Source: Hymenobacter persicinus (GTDB taxonomy: Bacteria; Bacteroidota; Bacteroidia; Cytophagales; Hymenobacteraceae). From it: a stretch of 44,428 nucleotides of DNA. Location of the stretch: NCBI RefSeq assembly GCF_004167665.1, contig NZ_SEWE01000041.1, forward strand, positions 1 through 44,428. The letters run 5' to 3'. Below the pieces are notes generated by a model. It did not search any database. It was not told where the DNA came from and saw only the letters and a list, made by a program, of their open reading frames with translations. Position numbers and translations under genes: made by a program. Below, piece after piece: positions 15,265 to 23,274 of the stretch (positions are counted from its first letter, which is position 1; each line of letters begins with the position of its first letter).

Positions 15265-15699
15265 CTACTGTGCCGGCTGGCAGTGGCTGCACACGCCCGA
15301 AAGCAGATAGTCGCGGCTGACCGCCTGAAATTCCCGGGGCAGCGCGACGGCTGGAATGGCAATCTGGTTGAGGCAGTAGATGTGGGTGCAGGCCGTGCAT
15401 TTGAAGTGCACGTGGTTGTCGAAGTGGGCGTGCTCGGAGCACTCCAGCGAGCAGGAGGCGTAGCGGGCCACGTCGGAGGCGTCGAGCACGCGGTGCACCA
15501 GGCCTTTTTCCTCGAAGGAGCGCAGGGTGCGGTAGAGCGTGATGCGGTCCAGGTCCTGGCCCAGCGTCTTCTCAATCTCGGCTCCCGACAAGGCAAATTC
15601 CGACTCGTGCAGCGTTTGCAGCACCTGCACGCGGGCCGCCGTCTGGCGCAAACCGTGCCGGTTCAGCATGAGGGCAATACGTTCGCGGGAATCAGCCAT
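15265..15699 (-). CDS. Fur family metal-dependent repressor
   Basis: This 144-residue protein has an N-terminal winged helix (about 5-80, with LSGAEIEKTLGQDLDRITLYRTLRSFEEKGLVHRV) and a C-terminal dimerisation/metal domain. The metal region has histidines H92, H96 and H98 in AHFDNHVHF, and structural zinc cysteine pairs C101/C104 and C137/C140. Which metal it senses (Fe, Zn) or whether it is PerR-like cannot be told. The start is the ATG ending at 15699; the frame runs 18 codons further upstream with another ATG at 15753, but those residues (RLLSRFLVTF) overlap the upstream terminator hairpin. It lies downstream of the lipoprotein gene on the same strand, separated from it by that hairpin. 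Confidence 0.9.
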   Translation of the reverse strand: MADSRERIALMLNRHGLRQTAARVQVLQTLHESEFALSGAEIEKTLGQDLDRITLYRTLRSFEEKGLVHRVLDASDVARYASCSLECSEHAHFDNHVHFKCTACTHIYCLNQIAIPAVALPREFQAVSRDYLLSGVCSHCQPAQ

Positions 15700-15727
15700 A
15701 GCGAGGGCAAAAGTAACCAGAAAACGC

Positions 15728-15774
15728 GACAAGAGCCGGCCCGCGGTGCCCACGACGGGTGGGCCGGCCCTGTC
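15728..15774 (-). terminator. Hairpin between lipoprotein gene and fur-family gene
   Basis: GACA-x3-GCCGGCCC and GGGCCGGC-x2-TGTC face each other around an 18-nt centre. On the minus strand, after the hairpin the transcript would read a short GTTTTC stretch, so it probably ends the lipoprotein transcript. Confidence 0.6.
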
Positions 15775-15826
15775 AAACAGCGGGCTGCTCCGGTTTGATT
15801 TTGCGCCGGCGCAAAAAATTGCGCCC

Positions 15827-16180
15827 CTACTTCACCGGCCGGGTAGTAACGGCGCCGGTTTGCTTATTCACTTCAAAGGCGGCCTTGTTGGGCATGCGCC
15901 GGGCCCAGTCGGTGCGCGGCACGAGCACCTGCCAGTGGGTATCCACATCGACGGCCCGGGCGGAGTCGGTCTGGTAGAGGGCCACGTTGGGCAGGGCCTG
16001 CACGTAGCGGCTCACTGCGGCGCGGGCTTCGGCTTCAGTGGCAGCCCCGGTGGACACGGCGGCGGGTGCCGACGCGCCGGCGCCGGGCGTTGCGGCCGCT
16101 TCAGTTGTGGCGGCCGGGTTTTGCTGGCAGCTGGCCAGGCTCAGCAGAGCGGGCAGCAGAAGAAACAGGGATTTTTTCAT
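15827..16180 (-). CDS. Small lipoprotein of unknown function
   Basis: This 117-residue protein starts with a lipoprotein signal peptide: MKKSLFLLLPALLSLASC, with the lipid-carrying cysteine at residue 18. A linker rich in alanine, threonine and glycine (about 20-48) leads to a compact C-terminal part (50-117) with a VDVDTHWQVLVPRTDWARRMPNKAAFEVNKQTGAV pattern that recalls small beta-rich PepSY-like or NTF2-like folds, without firm assignment. It is probably attached to the outer or inner membrane on the periplasmic side. Confidence 0.75.
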   Translation of the reverse strand: MKKSLFLLLPALLSLASCQQNPAATTEAAATPGAGASAPAAVSTGAATEAEARAAVSRYVQALPNVALYQTDSARAVDVDTHWQVLVPRTDWARRMPNKAAFEVNKQTGAVTTRPVK

Positions 16181-16218
16181 GAGTGCTAGGGCAGCAGGTA
16201 GTGGAAAGAGAAACAGCG

Positions 16219-16638
16219 TTAGCCGCAGGCCCAGCGGCGGGCTAAGTCGAGGTCAGCAAACTGGCGCAACTCGAAAGGCAGCGCCGCGGTGGCCTGCTGG
16301 TATTTGGTGCCAATAATAAACCGGTTCAGCGGCTCCTCGGCTTCGAGCTGGGCAAAACGCCGCACTCCCAGTTCGGCCAGGGGCGCGTGCAGGTAGCGGA
16401 AGCTCCAGTCGAGGTCTTTGGGGCGCAGGGCCCCCAGGCGCCGGTCGTCGGCCACCCAGCCCACCACGGCGTGCTTGCGGGCCAGCTCCAGCGCTTCGGC
16501 CAGGGCGGAGCGAAAGTCGGCGCTGCCCACGAAGCCCCGCCACTCGGTTTCCAGCGCGGGCTGAGGCCCACGGAGCAAATAGATATTCAGGTAGGGAAAA
16601 GCAGTCAGCAGCTCCGTACGCGGGGGTTGTTCTTGCAT
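16219..16638 (-). CDS. Hypothetical protein, possibly SpoIIAA/STAS-like
   Basis: The 139 residues are not recognised with confidence. There is no signal peptide. The pattern (TEWRGFVGSADFRSALAEALELARKHAVVGWVADDRRLGAL) resembles STAS/SpoIIAA-like small proteins that are frequent in Hymenobacteraceae and other Cytophagales: a beta-strand, an amphipathic helix, then a VGWVADDR strand. The coding style (GC at third positions) is that of its neighbours. It lies alone between the lipoprotein gene and GH43 on the same strand. Confidence 0.6.
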   Translation of the reverse strand: MQEQPPRTELLTAFPYLNIYLLRGPQPALETEWRGFVGSADFRSALAEALELARKHAVVGWVADDRRLGALRPKDLDWSFRYLHAPLAELGVRRFAQLEAEEPLNRFIIGTKYQQATAALPFELRQFADLDLARRWACG

Positions 16639-16730
16639 GCAACTCGGGTGGTGCGGGGCCGGGTTTAACTTAGCTCAGCAGCCGGTGGTTTGGCGCTCAT
16701 ACGTCCGCCGCGCCCGAAAGGTGCCGGGCT

Positions 16731-18422
16731 CTACTCAATTCGAAACCAGTCGACATCGGTGTTGCCCGAGTCGTTGAACTTGGTGGGGCGGGTGCTGAAC
16801 AGGCCCACCTTGGCCCCGATCCACTTGCCCTCCACGGCCTGAAACTCCGCGCCCAGGAACTGAAACTGCTGGCCGTCGAGGCTGTAGCTGAACTGGCACT
16901 TGGCGCCGGGCCGCACGGCCACGCGCAGGTAGACGGGCTGGCCCGGCGCGGGGCCGGGCACGGGAGCCGTGGTAGTTTCGGGGCTGAGCTTGTCGGCCTG
17001 CCGGCACACGCTCTGGCTGAGCTGCAACTGCCCGTTGCGGTAGCTCAAGGCAAGGTAGGCGTAGTCGAGGCCCATCATCACCAAGCCCACTTTCTCGCCC
17101 TCCACCCGCGGGGCAAACGTGAGCTTGGTGGTGGCGGTGAAGGCTTCGGCCGGCAGCTTTTGCAGCAGCAGGTTGGGCACCTGCCACAGATTTTTGTAGT
17201 CTTCGGGCAGCAGCACCGAATACAACCGCAGGTAGCCCTGGGGACCGTTGAGGTAGGCCCAGTAGTCCTGGGGGTTGGCGTGCCACTGCCACTGTAGGCC
17301 CAGTTGGGTTGCGCTAAACTCGTCGGAAGTGGGCGGCGTGGCCAGGGGCTGGGCAGGGGCCTTCACGGCGGGCTTGCGGTAGGTCAGCACCGGCTGGCCC
17401 TTGCCGTCGCCGTCGGGGTCTTCGCCAATGACGGGCCAGTCATCTTTCCACTGCATGGGCTGCAAATGCACCACCCGGCCGTAGGGGCCCTGGTCCTGGA
17501 AGTGCAGAAACCAGTCTTCGCCCCGGTCAGTGTCGACCCAAGCACCCTGGTGGGGTCCATTGATGGGCGTCTTGCCCTGGTCCATAACGATGCGCTCCTC
17601 GTAGGGGCCGTACACGTGGCGGGAGCGCAGCACCAGCTGCCAGCCCGTGGGTACGCCGCCGGCCGGGGCAAAGATGTAGTAGTAGCCGTGGCGCTGGTAG
17701 AACTTGGGGCCTTCCAGCGTGGGATGGTGGGCGTGGCCGTCGAAGACAAGGGCATCCTCGCCCGTCAGGCTAAGGCCGTCGGCACTCATGGGGCTTACGG
17801 CCAGAATGGTTTTGATACCCGCCCGGGACCCGGCAAAGCCGTGCACGAGGTAGGCCCGGCCGTCGGCGTCCCAGAGCGGGCAGGGGTCAATCCAGCCTTT
17901 GGCTTCCTTCACGCACACCGGCGCCGACCACGGCCCGGCCGGATTCTTGGCTTTGGTCACGAAAATACCCAAGTCTGGGTCGGGATAGTAGATGTAGAAC
18001 TCTTTGTTGTGGTAGCGGATGGCGGGCGCCCACACGCCGTTGCCGTGCTGGGGCAGCTGGTAGCGGGCCAGCGGGGGCTGCTGCCGAAACACGGCCCCGA
18101 TAATGCTCCAGTTGACCAAATCCCGGGAGTGCAGGATCTGCAGGCCCGGCACGGCGTTGAAGCTCGACGAGACCAGGTAAAAGTCCTGCCCGACCCGGAT
18201 GGCGTCGGGGTCGGAGTAGTCGGCGTAGAGCACCGGGTTTTTGTAGGTTCCGTTGCCCAGGTCGGGCACCCACACTTTCGAGAGGCTGCTCTGGGCCCGG
18301 CCGGACTGCGGCAGGCTAAGCAGCACGCCGAGTAAGACGGCCAAGAGCCGGCCCGGCCGGCAACCGACAAAGCGCAAGGGAACGGAACGTAAACGCGGAG
18401 GGAGCTTCAGGGGAGCAGGCAT
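16731..18422 (-). CDS. Glycoside hydrolase family 43 (xylosidase/arabinofuranosidase type)
   Basis: The 563-residue secreted enzyme has a signal peptide (LLAVLLGVLLSLPQSGRAQ), a five-bladed beta-propeller GH43 domain and a C-terminal beta-sandwich of about 190 residues. The catalytic acids are visible: general base D71 in YADYSDPDAI, the pKa-tuning aspartate in WIDPCPLWD, and the general acid glutamate in HPTLEGPKFY. The layout fits the subfamily with a C-terminal GH43_C2/DUF1349-like domain, active on xylan or arabinoxylan side chains. The start at 18422 is chosen because upstream codons give no hydrophobic or basic n-region. It follows lacI by 86 nt on the same strand, so the two may be co-transcribed. 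Confidence 0.9.
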   Translation of the reverse strand: MPAPLKLPPRLRSVPLRFVGCRPGRLLAVLLGVLLSLPQSGRAQSSLSKVWVPDLGNGTYKNPVLYADYSDPDAIRVGQDFYLVSSSFNAVPGLQILHSRDLVNWSIIGAVFRQQPPLARYQLPQHGNGVWAPAIRYHNKEFYIYYPDPDLGIFVTKAKNPAGPWSAPVCVKEAKGWIDPCPLWDADGRAYLVHGFAGSRAGIKTILAVSPMSADGLSLTGEDALVFDGHAHHPTLEGPKFYQRHGYYYIFAPAGGVPTGWQLVLRSRHVYGPYEERIVMDQGKTPINGPHQGAWVDTDRGEDWFLHFQDQGPYGRVVHLQPMQWKDDWPVIGEDPDGDGKGQPVLTYRKPAVKAPAQPLATPPTSDEFSATQLGLQWQWHANPQDYWAYLNGPQGYLRLYSVLLPEDYKNLWQVPNLLLQKLPAEAFTATTKLTFAPRVEGEKVGLVMMGLDYAYLALSYRNGQLQLSQSVCRQADKLSPETTTAPVPGPAPGQPVYLRVAVRPGAKCQFSYSLDGQQFQFLGAEFQAVEGKWIGAKVGLFSTRPTKFNDSGNTDVDWFRIE

Positions 18423-18508
18423 CAATGGCGTAAAAAGAAGACTGAGCGCGGCAAAATGGCCCGTAAAAGCGACTCCACCCTCCTGCCCCCACATGCCAGC
18501 CGCCAACG

Positions 18509-19522
18509 TTACCGAGCCGTGGAGCGGCGCGCAAACAGCTCCGACTTCAGCACCACGCTCTGGCTGGGCAGAATGGCTTTTTTCTTCTCAATGGCCCGCA
18601 GCAGAATGGTGGCGGCCTGCCGGCCGATATCGTAGGCGGGCTGGGTGATGGTGGTCAGGGCCGGGTCGAGCAGGGAAGCCACGCCCAGGTTGGAAAAGCC
18701 CACCACCTTGATCTGCTCGGGAATGGCGCGCCCCAGCTCCTTGCAGGCTTGGTAGCTGCTCAGGGCCAGCCGCTCGACGGACGCGAAAATACCGTCGACC
18801 TCGGGGCGGGTGCGCAGCAGGTCCATGATGCGCTCCTTGTTGCGTTCGTCGTCGGCGTCGCCAGTGAGCACCAGGGTTTCGTCGAACTCGAGGCCATGCT
18901 CGCGCAGGGCGGCCTGGTAGCCCTGCATGCGCATGCGCCCAATAGAGAGGTTGCCCGACACGAGCAGGTGGGCAATGTGGCGGCAGCCGGCCTCAATCAG
19001 GTGCGCGGTGGCCAGGTAGCCGCTTTCGTAGTCGTTGGTCGTGACCTTGGCCGTGGGCAGGGCCTCGCACACCCGGTCGAAAAACACGATGGCGGGCTTG
19101 CTGGCGTAGAGCTTCTGCAGGTGCTCAAACTCCCGGCTCTCGCTGGCCACCGACATCAGCAACCCGTCGACGCGGCCCCCGGTGAGGTACTGCGTGATGC
19201 CGACCTCCCGCTCGTAGTCGTCGTGGGTGAGGTAGATGAGCACGTGGTAGCCGCTCTGCCGGGCCACCTCCTCGATGCCGTTGATGGCCAGCGAAAAGAA
19301 GTGGTTGTTGACTTCCGGAATCACCACCCCGATGGTTTTGCTCACGTTGCGGCGCAGGCTGCTGGCGTAGGCGTTGGGCTGGTAGTTGAGCTCGGCCGCC
19401 AGGGCCCGCACCCGCTCCTTGGTGTGGGCTGATACTTCGTAGCTGTCCTGCAGGGCCCGCGACACGGTGGCAATCGACAGGTTGAGCTCCTGGGCAAGCC
19501 GTTTTAAATTCACTGGGGGCAT
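18509..19522 (-). CDS. LacI family transcriptional regulator
   Basis: The 337-residue protein has the N-terminal LacI helix-turn-helix (residues 4-24, LKRLAQELNLSIATVSRALQ) with the hinge helix around 45-58, then a periplasmic-binding-protein-like sugar domain. The frame is open 75 codons further upstream, but the ATG at 19522 puts the HTH at residue 4 as in the family. It lies divergently from susC; between them sits the perfect palindrome CGCAAACGTTTGCG (19706-19719), a typical LacI-family site. It probably represses the susCD operon and itself until a xylose-, arabinose- or uronate-containing sugar arrives. Confidence 0.93.
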   Translation of the reverse strand: MPPVNLKRLAQELNLSIATVSRALQDSYEVSAHTKERVRALAAELNYQPNAYASSLRRNVSKTIGVVIPEVNNHFFSLAINGIEEVARQSGYHVLIYLTHDDYEREVGITQYLTGGRVDGLLMSVASESREFEHLQKLYASKPAIVFFDRVCEALPTAKVTTNDYESGYLATAHLIEAGCRHIAHLLVSGNLSIGRMRMQGYQAALREHGLEFDETLVLTGDADDERNKERIMDLLRTRPEVDGIFASVERLALSSYQACKELGRAIPEQIKVVGFSNLGVASLLDPALTTITQPAYDIGRQAATILLRAIEKKKAILPSQSVVLKSELFARRSTAR

Positions 19523-19949
19523 CAGGGGTCCGAAGGGTACTTCAATAGCGGGAAACAACAACGCGGCAGGCAACGCCCAAGTGGGTAAAGCTACTATTAT
19601 TTGGCGTATGCCGGAATCCGCAAAACGGCCCGGCCAGCGCCGCCCGGACCACGAGCCGGCGGCGGCCCGGTGACACCCCGGGTGAGCCGGCGCGCCCGAA
19701 ACGCCCGCAAACGTTTGCGTAGATAAACCCGGATTGCAGGGGTACAATCCCGGCCGAATGTGCGGTACTTAGCACAACCAAGCCCCTAAAAAGCAAGGAA
19801 TTCAGCCTCTGACGCCCTTTCGGGCCGCTGCTTTTCCTGCCCGCCCGGCCGGCCGCCGCTCCACTGAGCAGCCCGCCCGCCCCGGCTACGGCCAAGCTTT
19901 CGGCCTGCTGGTTTTCCTAGTGCCCATCACCAATTCCCACACCTTCCCT
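19523..19949. other. Divergent control region between lacI and susC
   Basis: This 427-nt gap has no convincing gene. It contains the LacI-type palindrome at 19706-19719 and a possible leader hairpin (AAAAGCA at 19789-19795 with TGCTTTT at 19829-19835, inner GCCC/GGGC) in the susC leader. No clear TTTG/TAnnTTTG pair with normal spacing was found for susC. Confidence 0.5.
19706..19719. promoter_or_regulatory. Probable LacI-family operator
   Basis: CGCAAACGTTTGCG is a perfect 14-bp palindrome with the central CG pair typical of LacI/GalR-family operators. It lies 184 nt upstream of lacI and 231 nt upstream of susC. Confidence 0.7.
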
Positions 19950-22900
19950 ATGACACCTTTGCTACTCCCGTTTCCACTCCGGCAGGTTGTTCGGCCGCTG
20001 GTACTGCTCCCGCTGCTGGGGCTGAGTCCGGCCCTGCAGGCCGCGCCCCGGGCCGCCGCGGCCGCCTTTCTGCAAACGGCTCCGGCCGATATCACCGTGA
20101 AGGGCCGGGTAGTGGATGAAAAGGGCCAGGGGCTGCCGGGCGTAAACGTGGTGGTGCGCGGCACCAGCAACGGCACCCAGACCGACCCCGACGGCCGCTA
20201 CACCATCAAGGCCGACGGGGGCGCCACGCTCGTGTTTTCCTTTATCGGCTACCTGGCCCAGGAAGTGCCGCTCAACGGCCGCGACGCGGTGAACGTGGCC
20301 CTGGCCCCCGACAACAAAACCCTGAGTGAAGTGGTGGTAGTGGGCTACGGGGTGCAGGAGAAAAAACTGCTGGCGACGTCCATTGCCTCGGTTTCGGCCA
20401 AGCAGGTGGAGCTGATTCCGGTTTCGTCGCCCTCCGAAGCGCTGGTGGGGCTGGTGGCTGGCGCCCAGATTACGGAGCCCTCCGGAGAGCCGGGCCAGGG
20501 CGCTGTGATTCGGGTGCGCGGCCTGGGCTCGATTTCGGCCGGCAACTCCCCGCTCTACGTCGTGGATGGCTACCCGCTCAACAACGCCGACAGCTACAAC
20601 CAGATTCCGCCCGGCGACATCCAAAGCATCCAGATTCTGAAGGATGCGGCGGCCAGCGCCATCTACGGCTCCCGCGGGGGCAACGGCATCGTGATTGTGA
20701 CCACCAAGCGCGGGCGCTCCGACGGCAAAACCCGCTTCAACTTCACGGCCAACAGCGGCGTGGTGCAGGTAGCCAAGAAAGTGGACCTGATGAACCGGGA
20801 CCAGTACCTGGAATACCTGCGCGAGTCGTTCACCAACGGCAACCGCCCCATCCCGGCCACCCTCCAGCCCGGCGCCCCCGAGCTGCCCAACACCGACTGG
20901 CAGAACGAGATTTTCGGCACCGGCTCCCAGCAGCAGTACCAGCTCTCGGCCTCGGGCGGCACCGACGTGTCGCGCTTCTACATTTCGGGCAGCTACTTCA
21001 AGCAGAAGGGGGTGATTGACAACACCGGCTTCGACCGGTTTGCCCTGCGCGCCAACTACGACGCCCAGCTCAGCAAGAAGCTCAAGCTGGGCCTGAGCTT
21101 GGCGCCCAACTACTCCCGCACCGACGTGAAGCCGATTTCGGGCAGCTACAACGGCGGCAACATCTCCGGCGGTGGCCCCGGCGGCGAGACGGCCATCGTG
21201 ACGGCGGCCCTGATTCTGCCGCCCATCATTCCGGTGCGCCTGGCCAACGGTGACTACGGCGCCATCCGCAACTCGGGCTCGGGCATCACCACACCCGGCG
21301 ACCTGCTCAACCCCGTGGCCACCGTCGACCTGTATCAGGACCGGACCAACTCGGTACGGGCCCTGGGCTCCTCGTTTCTGGACTTTGAGCTGCTGAAGGG
21401 GCTGAACCTGCGCTCCAGCTTCGGGGCCGAGCTAGTCAATAACCGCCGCGCCATCTACGTGCCCGCCACCCTGGGCACCGTCAACAACGCTGGGGCCAAC
21501 CTCTCGACGCCGATTCTCAACAACATCGACGCCCGCCAGGCCAACAGCACCAACCTGAACTGGGTCTGGGAAAACACGGCCACCTACAACCGCCAGCTCG
21601 GCCTCGACCACAACCTGACCCTGCTGGCCGGCTACTCGGCCCAGCGCAACACCAACGAGGGCAGCACCGTGCTGGGCCAGACCGGCACCTACACCACCCC
21701 CGACATCCAGTACGCCACCGCGGCCGGCCAGCTGTTCGGGCAGGCCTCGTACTCGGCCAACTCCCTGGTGTCGGTGTTTGGCCGTGCCGACTACGCCTTT
21801 AAGGAGCGCTACATCCTGACCGCGGCCCTGCGCACTGACGGCTCCTCCCGCTTCGGCCCCGACAACCGCTACGCCACCTTCCCCTCGGTGGCCCTGGCCT
21901 GGCGAGCCGGCGAGGAAACCTTCATCAAGGCCATTCCCACGATTTCGGAGCTGAAGCTGCGCGCTTCCTACGGCGTGACGGGCAACAACAACATCGGCGA
22001 CTACAACTACCAGAGCTACCAGACGGCGTCCAACTACGTGTTTGGCACCGGCAACGGCACGCGCAACTACGGCTTTGCGCCCAACGGCCTGGCCCTGCGC
22101 AACCTGGGCTGGGAAACCAACACCCAATTCGACGCCGGCTTCGACCTGGGCTTGTTCCGGGACCGGATCTACCTGACCGTGGCCGCCTACCAGCGCAACA
22201 CCACCGATTTGCTGCTCAACCGCAACATCCCGGCTATTCTGGGCTACTCGTCGCGGGCCTTGGCCAACGTGGGCGAGGTGCGCAACCGCGGCCTGGAATT
22301 TCAGCTCAACACGGCCAACATCGTGAAGGGCGCCTTTACCTGGAGCACGGCCGCTAACCTGTCGTTGAACCGCAACCAGGTGCTGGCCCTGGCCGGGGCC
22401 AACGAGCAAATCACCTTCGACGCCGTATTTGGCTACACCAGCTCGATTCGGGTGGTGCCGGGCCAGCCCCTGGGCGTATTCTACGGCTACCAGCAGGAAG
22501 GCATCTACCTCAACCAGGCCGACGTGGACAGCAGCCCCAAGTGGACCGGCAGCACCCTGGCCGTGAAGCCCGGCGACTTCAAGTTCAAGGACGTCAATGG
22601 CGACGGGCAGATCAACTCCCTCGACATCGGCGTCATCGGCAACCCCTTCCCCGACTTCACCTACGGCCTGCAAAACACGTTCGGCTACAAGGACCTGTCA
22701 TTGGCCGTCACGCTGCAGGGCTCCCAGGGCAACGACGTGCTTTACGCCGGCGACCGGTACACCTTCAACTCCCCGGGCCAGACCAACGGCCGCGTCCAGC
22801 TCGTGGACCGGTGGCGCAGCCCCGAGAACCCCGGCGACGGCAAGACGCCCTTTGCTACCTCGGCCAGTTCGCTGCGCACCCAATTCAACTCCTACTTCAT

Positions 22901-23156
22901 TCAGGACGGCTCATTTCTGCGCATCCGCAACGTGACCTTGCGCTACAACCTGCCCGTGGGCTGGGCCAAGAAGGGCGGCCTGCAGAGCGCGGCCGTGTAC
23001 AGCTCGGTGCAGAACCTGTACACCTTCACCAAGTACGTGGGCTACAACCCCGAGGCCAACAACTACGGCAACACCACCAACCCGACTTACGGCGTGGACC
23101 AGGGCTCCTACCCCATGAACCGCACCCTCACCCTGGGTTTGCAGGTTGGCTTTTAA
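19950..23156 (+). CDS. SusC/RagA family TonB-linked outer membrane protein
   Basis: The 1068-residue transporter imports oligosaccharides across the outer membrane with TonB energy. In order: signal peptide (to about residue 40, ALQA), carboxypeptidase-D-like domain (about 48-120, VKGRVVDEKGQGLPGVNVVVRGT), TonB box region (SEVVVVGYG), plug with VRGLGSISAGNSPLYVVDGYPL and DAAASAIYGSRGGNGIVIVTTK, and a 22-strand barrel ending in LTLGLQVGF with a terminal aromatic. The ATG at 19950 is preferred over the in-frame GTG at 19920 because it gives a normal signal peptide; it follows CCTTCCCT, not a Shine-Dalgarno. It is divergent from lacI and pairs with the SusD gene 118 nt downstream. Confidence 0.95.
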   Translation: MTPLLLPFPLRQVVRPLVLLPLLGLSPALQAAPRAAAAAFLQTAPADITVKGRVVDEKGQGLPGVNVVVRGTSNGTQTDPDGRYTIKADGGATLVFSFIGYLAQEVPLNGRDAVNVALAPDNKTLSEVVVVGYGVQEKKLLATSIASVSAKQVELIPVSSPSEALVGLVAGAQITEPSGEPGQGAVIRVRGLGSISAGNSPLYVVDGYPLNNADSYNQIPPGDIQSIQILKDAAASAIYGSRGGNGIVIVTTKRGRSDGKTRFNFTANSGVVQVAKKVDLMNRDQYLEYLRESFTNGNRPIPATLQPGAPELPNTDWQNEIFGTGSQQQYQLSASGGTDVSRFYISGSYFKQKGVIDNTGFDRFALRANYDAQLSKKLKLGLSLAPNYSRTDVKPISGSYNGGNISGGGPGGETAIVTAALILPPIIPVRLANGDYGAIRNSGSGITTPGDLLNPVATVDLYQDRTNSVRALGSSFLDFELLKGLNLRSSFGAELVNNRRAIYVPATLGTVNNAGANLSTPILNNIDARQANSTNLNWVWENTATYNRQLGLDHNLTLLAGYSAQRNTNEGSTVLGQTGTYTTPDIQYATAAGQLFGQASYSANSLVSVFGRADYAFKERYILTAALRTDGSSRFGPDNRYATFPSVALAWRAGEETFIKAIPTISELKLRASYGVTGNNNIGDYNYQSYQTASNYVFGTGNGTRNYGFAPNGLALRNLGWETNTQFDAGFDLGLFRDRIYLTVAAYQRNTTDLLLNRNIPAILGYSSRALANVGEVRNRGLEFQLNTANIVKGAFTWSTAANLSLNRNQVLALAGANEQITFDAVFGYTSSIRVVPGQPLGVFYGYQQEGIYLNQADVDSSPKWTGSTLAVKPGDFKFKDVNGDGQINSLDIGVIGNPFPDFTYGLQNTFGYKDLSLAVTLQGSQGNDVLYAGDRYTFNSPGQTNGRVQLVDRWRSPENPGDGKTPFATSASSLRTQFNSYFIQDGSFLRIRNVTLRYNLPVGWAKKGGLQSAAVYSSVQNLYTFTKYVGYNPEANNYGNTTNPTYGVDQGSYPMNRTLTLGLQVGF

Positions 23157-23163
23157 TTCTGTT

Positions 23164-23260
23164 TCCAGCTGTCTGTTTCCAGTTGCCAGTCAGCAAGCTT
23201 CAACGTCTGGTTTCCCGCCCGAACAAGCAGGCAACCGGCAACTCGTAACTGGCAACTCAC
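23164..23260. repeat. Heptamer-array palindromic element (family C, copy 2)
   Basis: Four units of the GCCAGTT/TCCAGTT type (23164-23191) face four units of the AACTSRC type (23233-23260) in exact 7-nt register; the pairing core is AGTTGCCAGT (23181-23190) with ACTGGCAACT (23248-23257). It lies in the susC-susD gap and ends 14 nt before the susD ATG. Its unit sequences match copy 1 before paaE. Confidence 0.85.
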
Positions 23261-23274
23261 TACCCCCTCCCACC

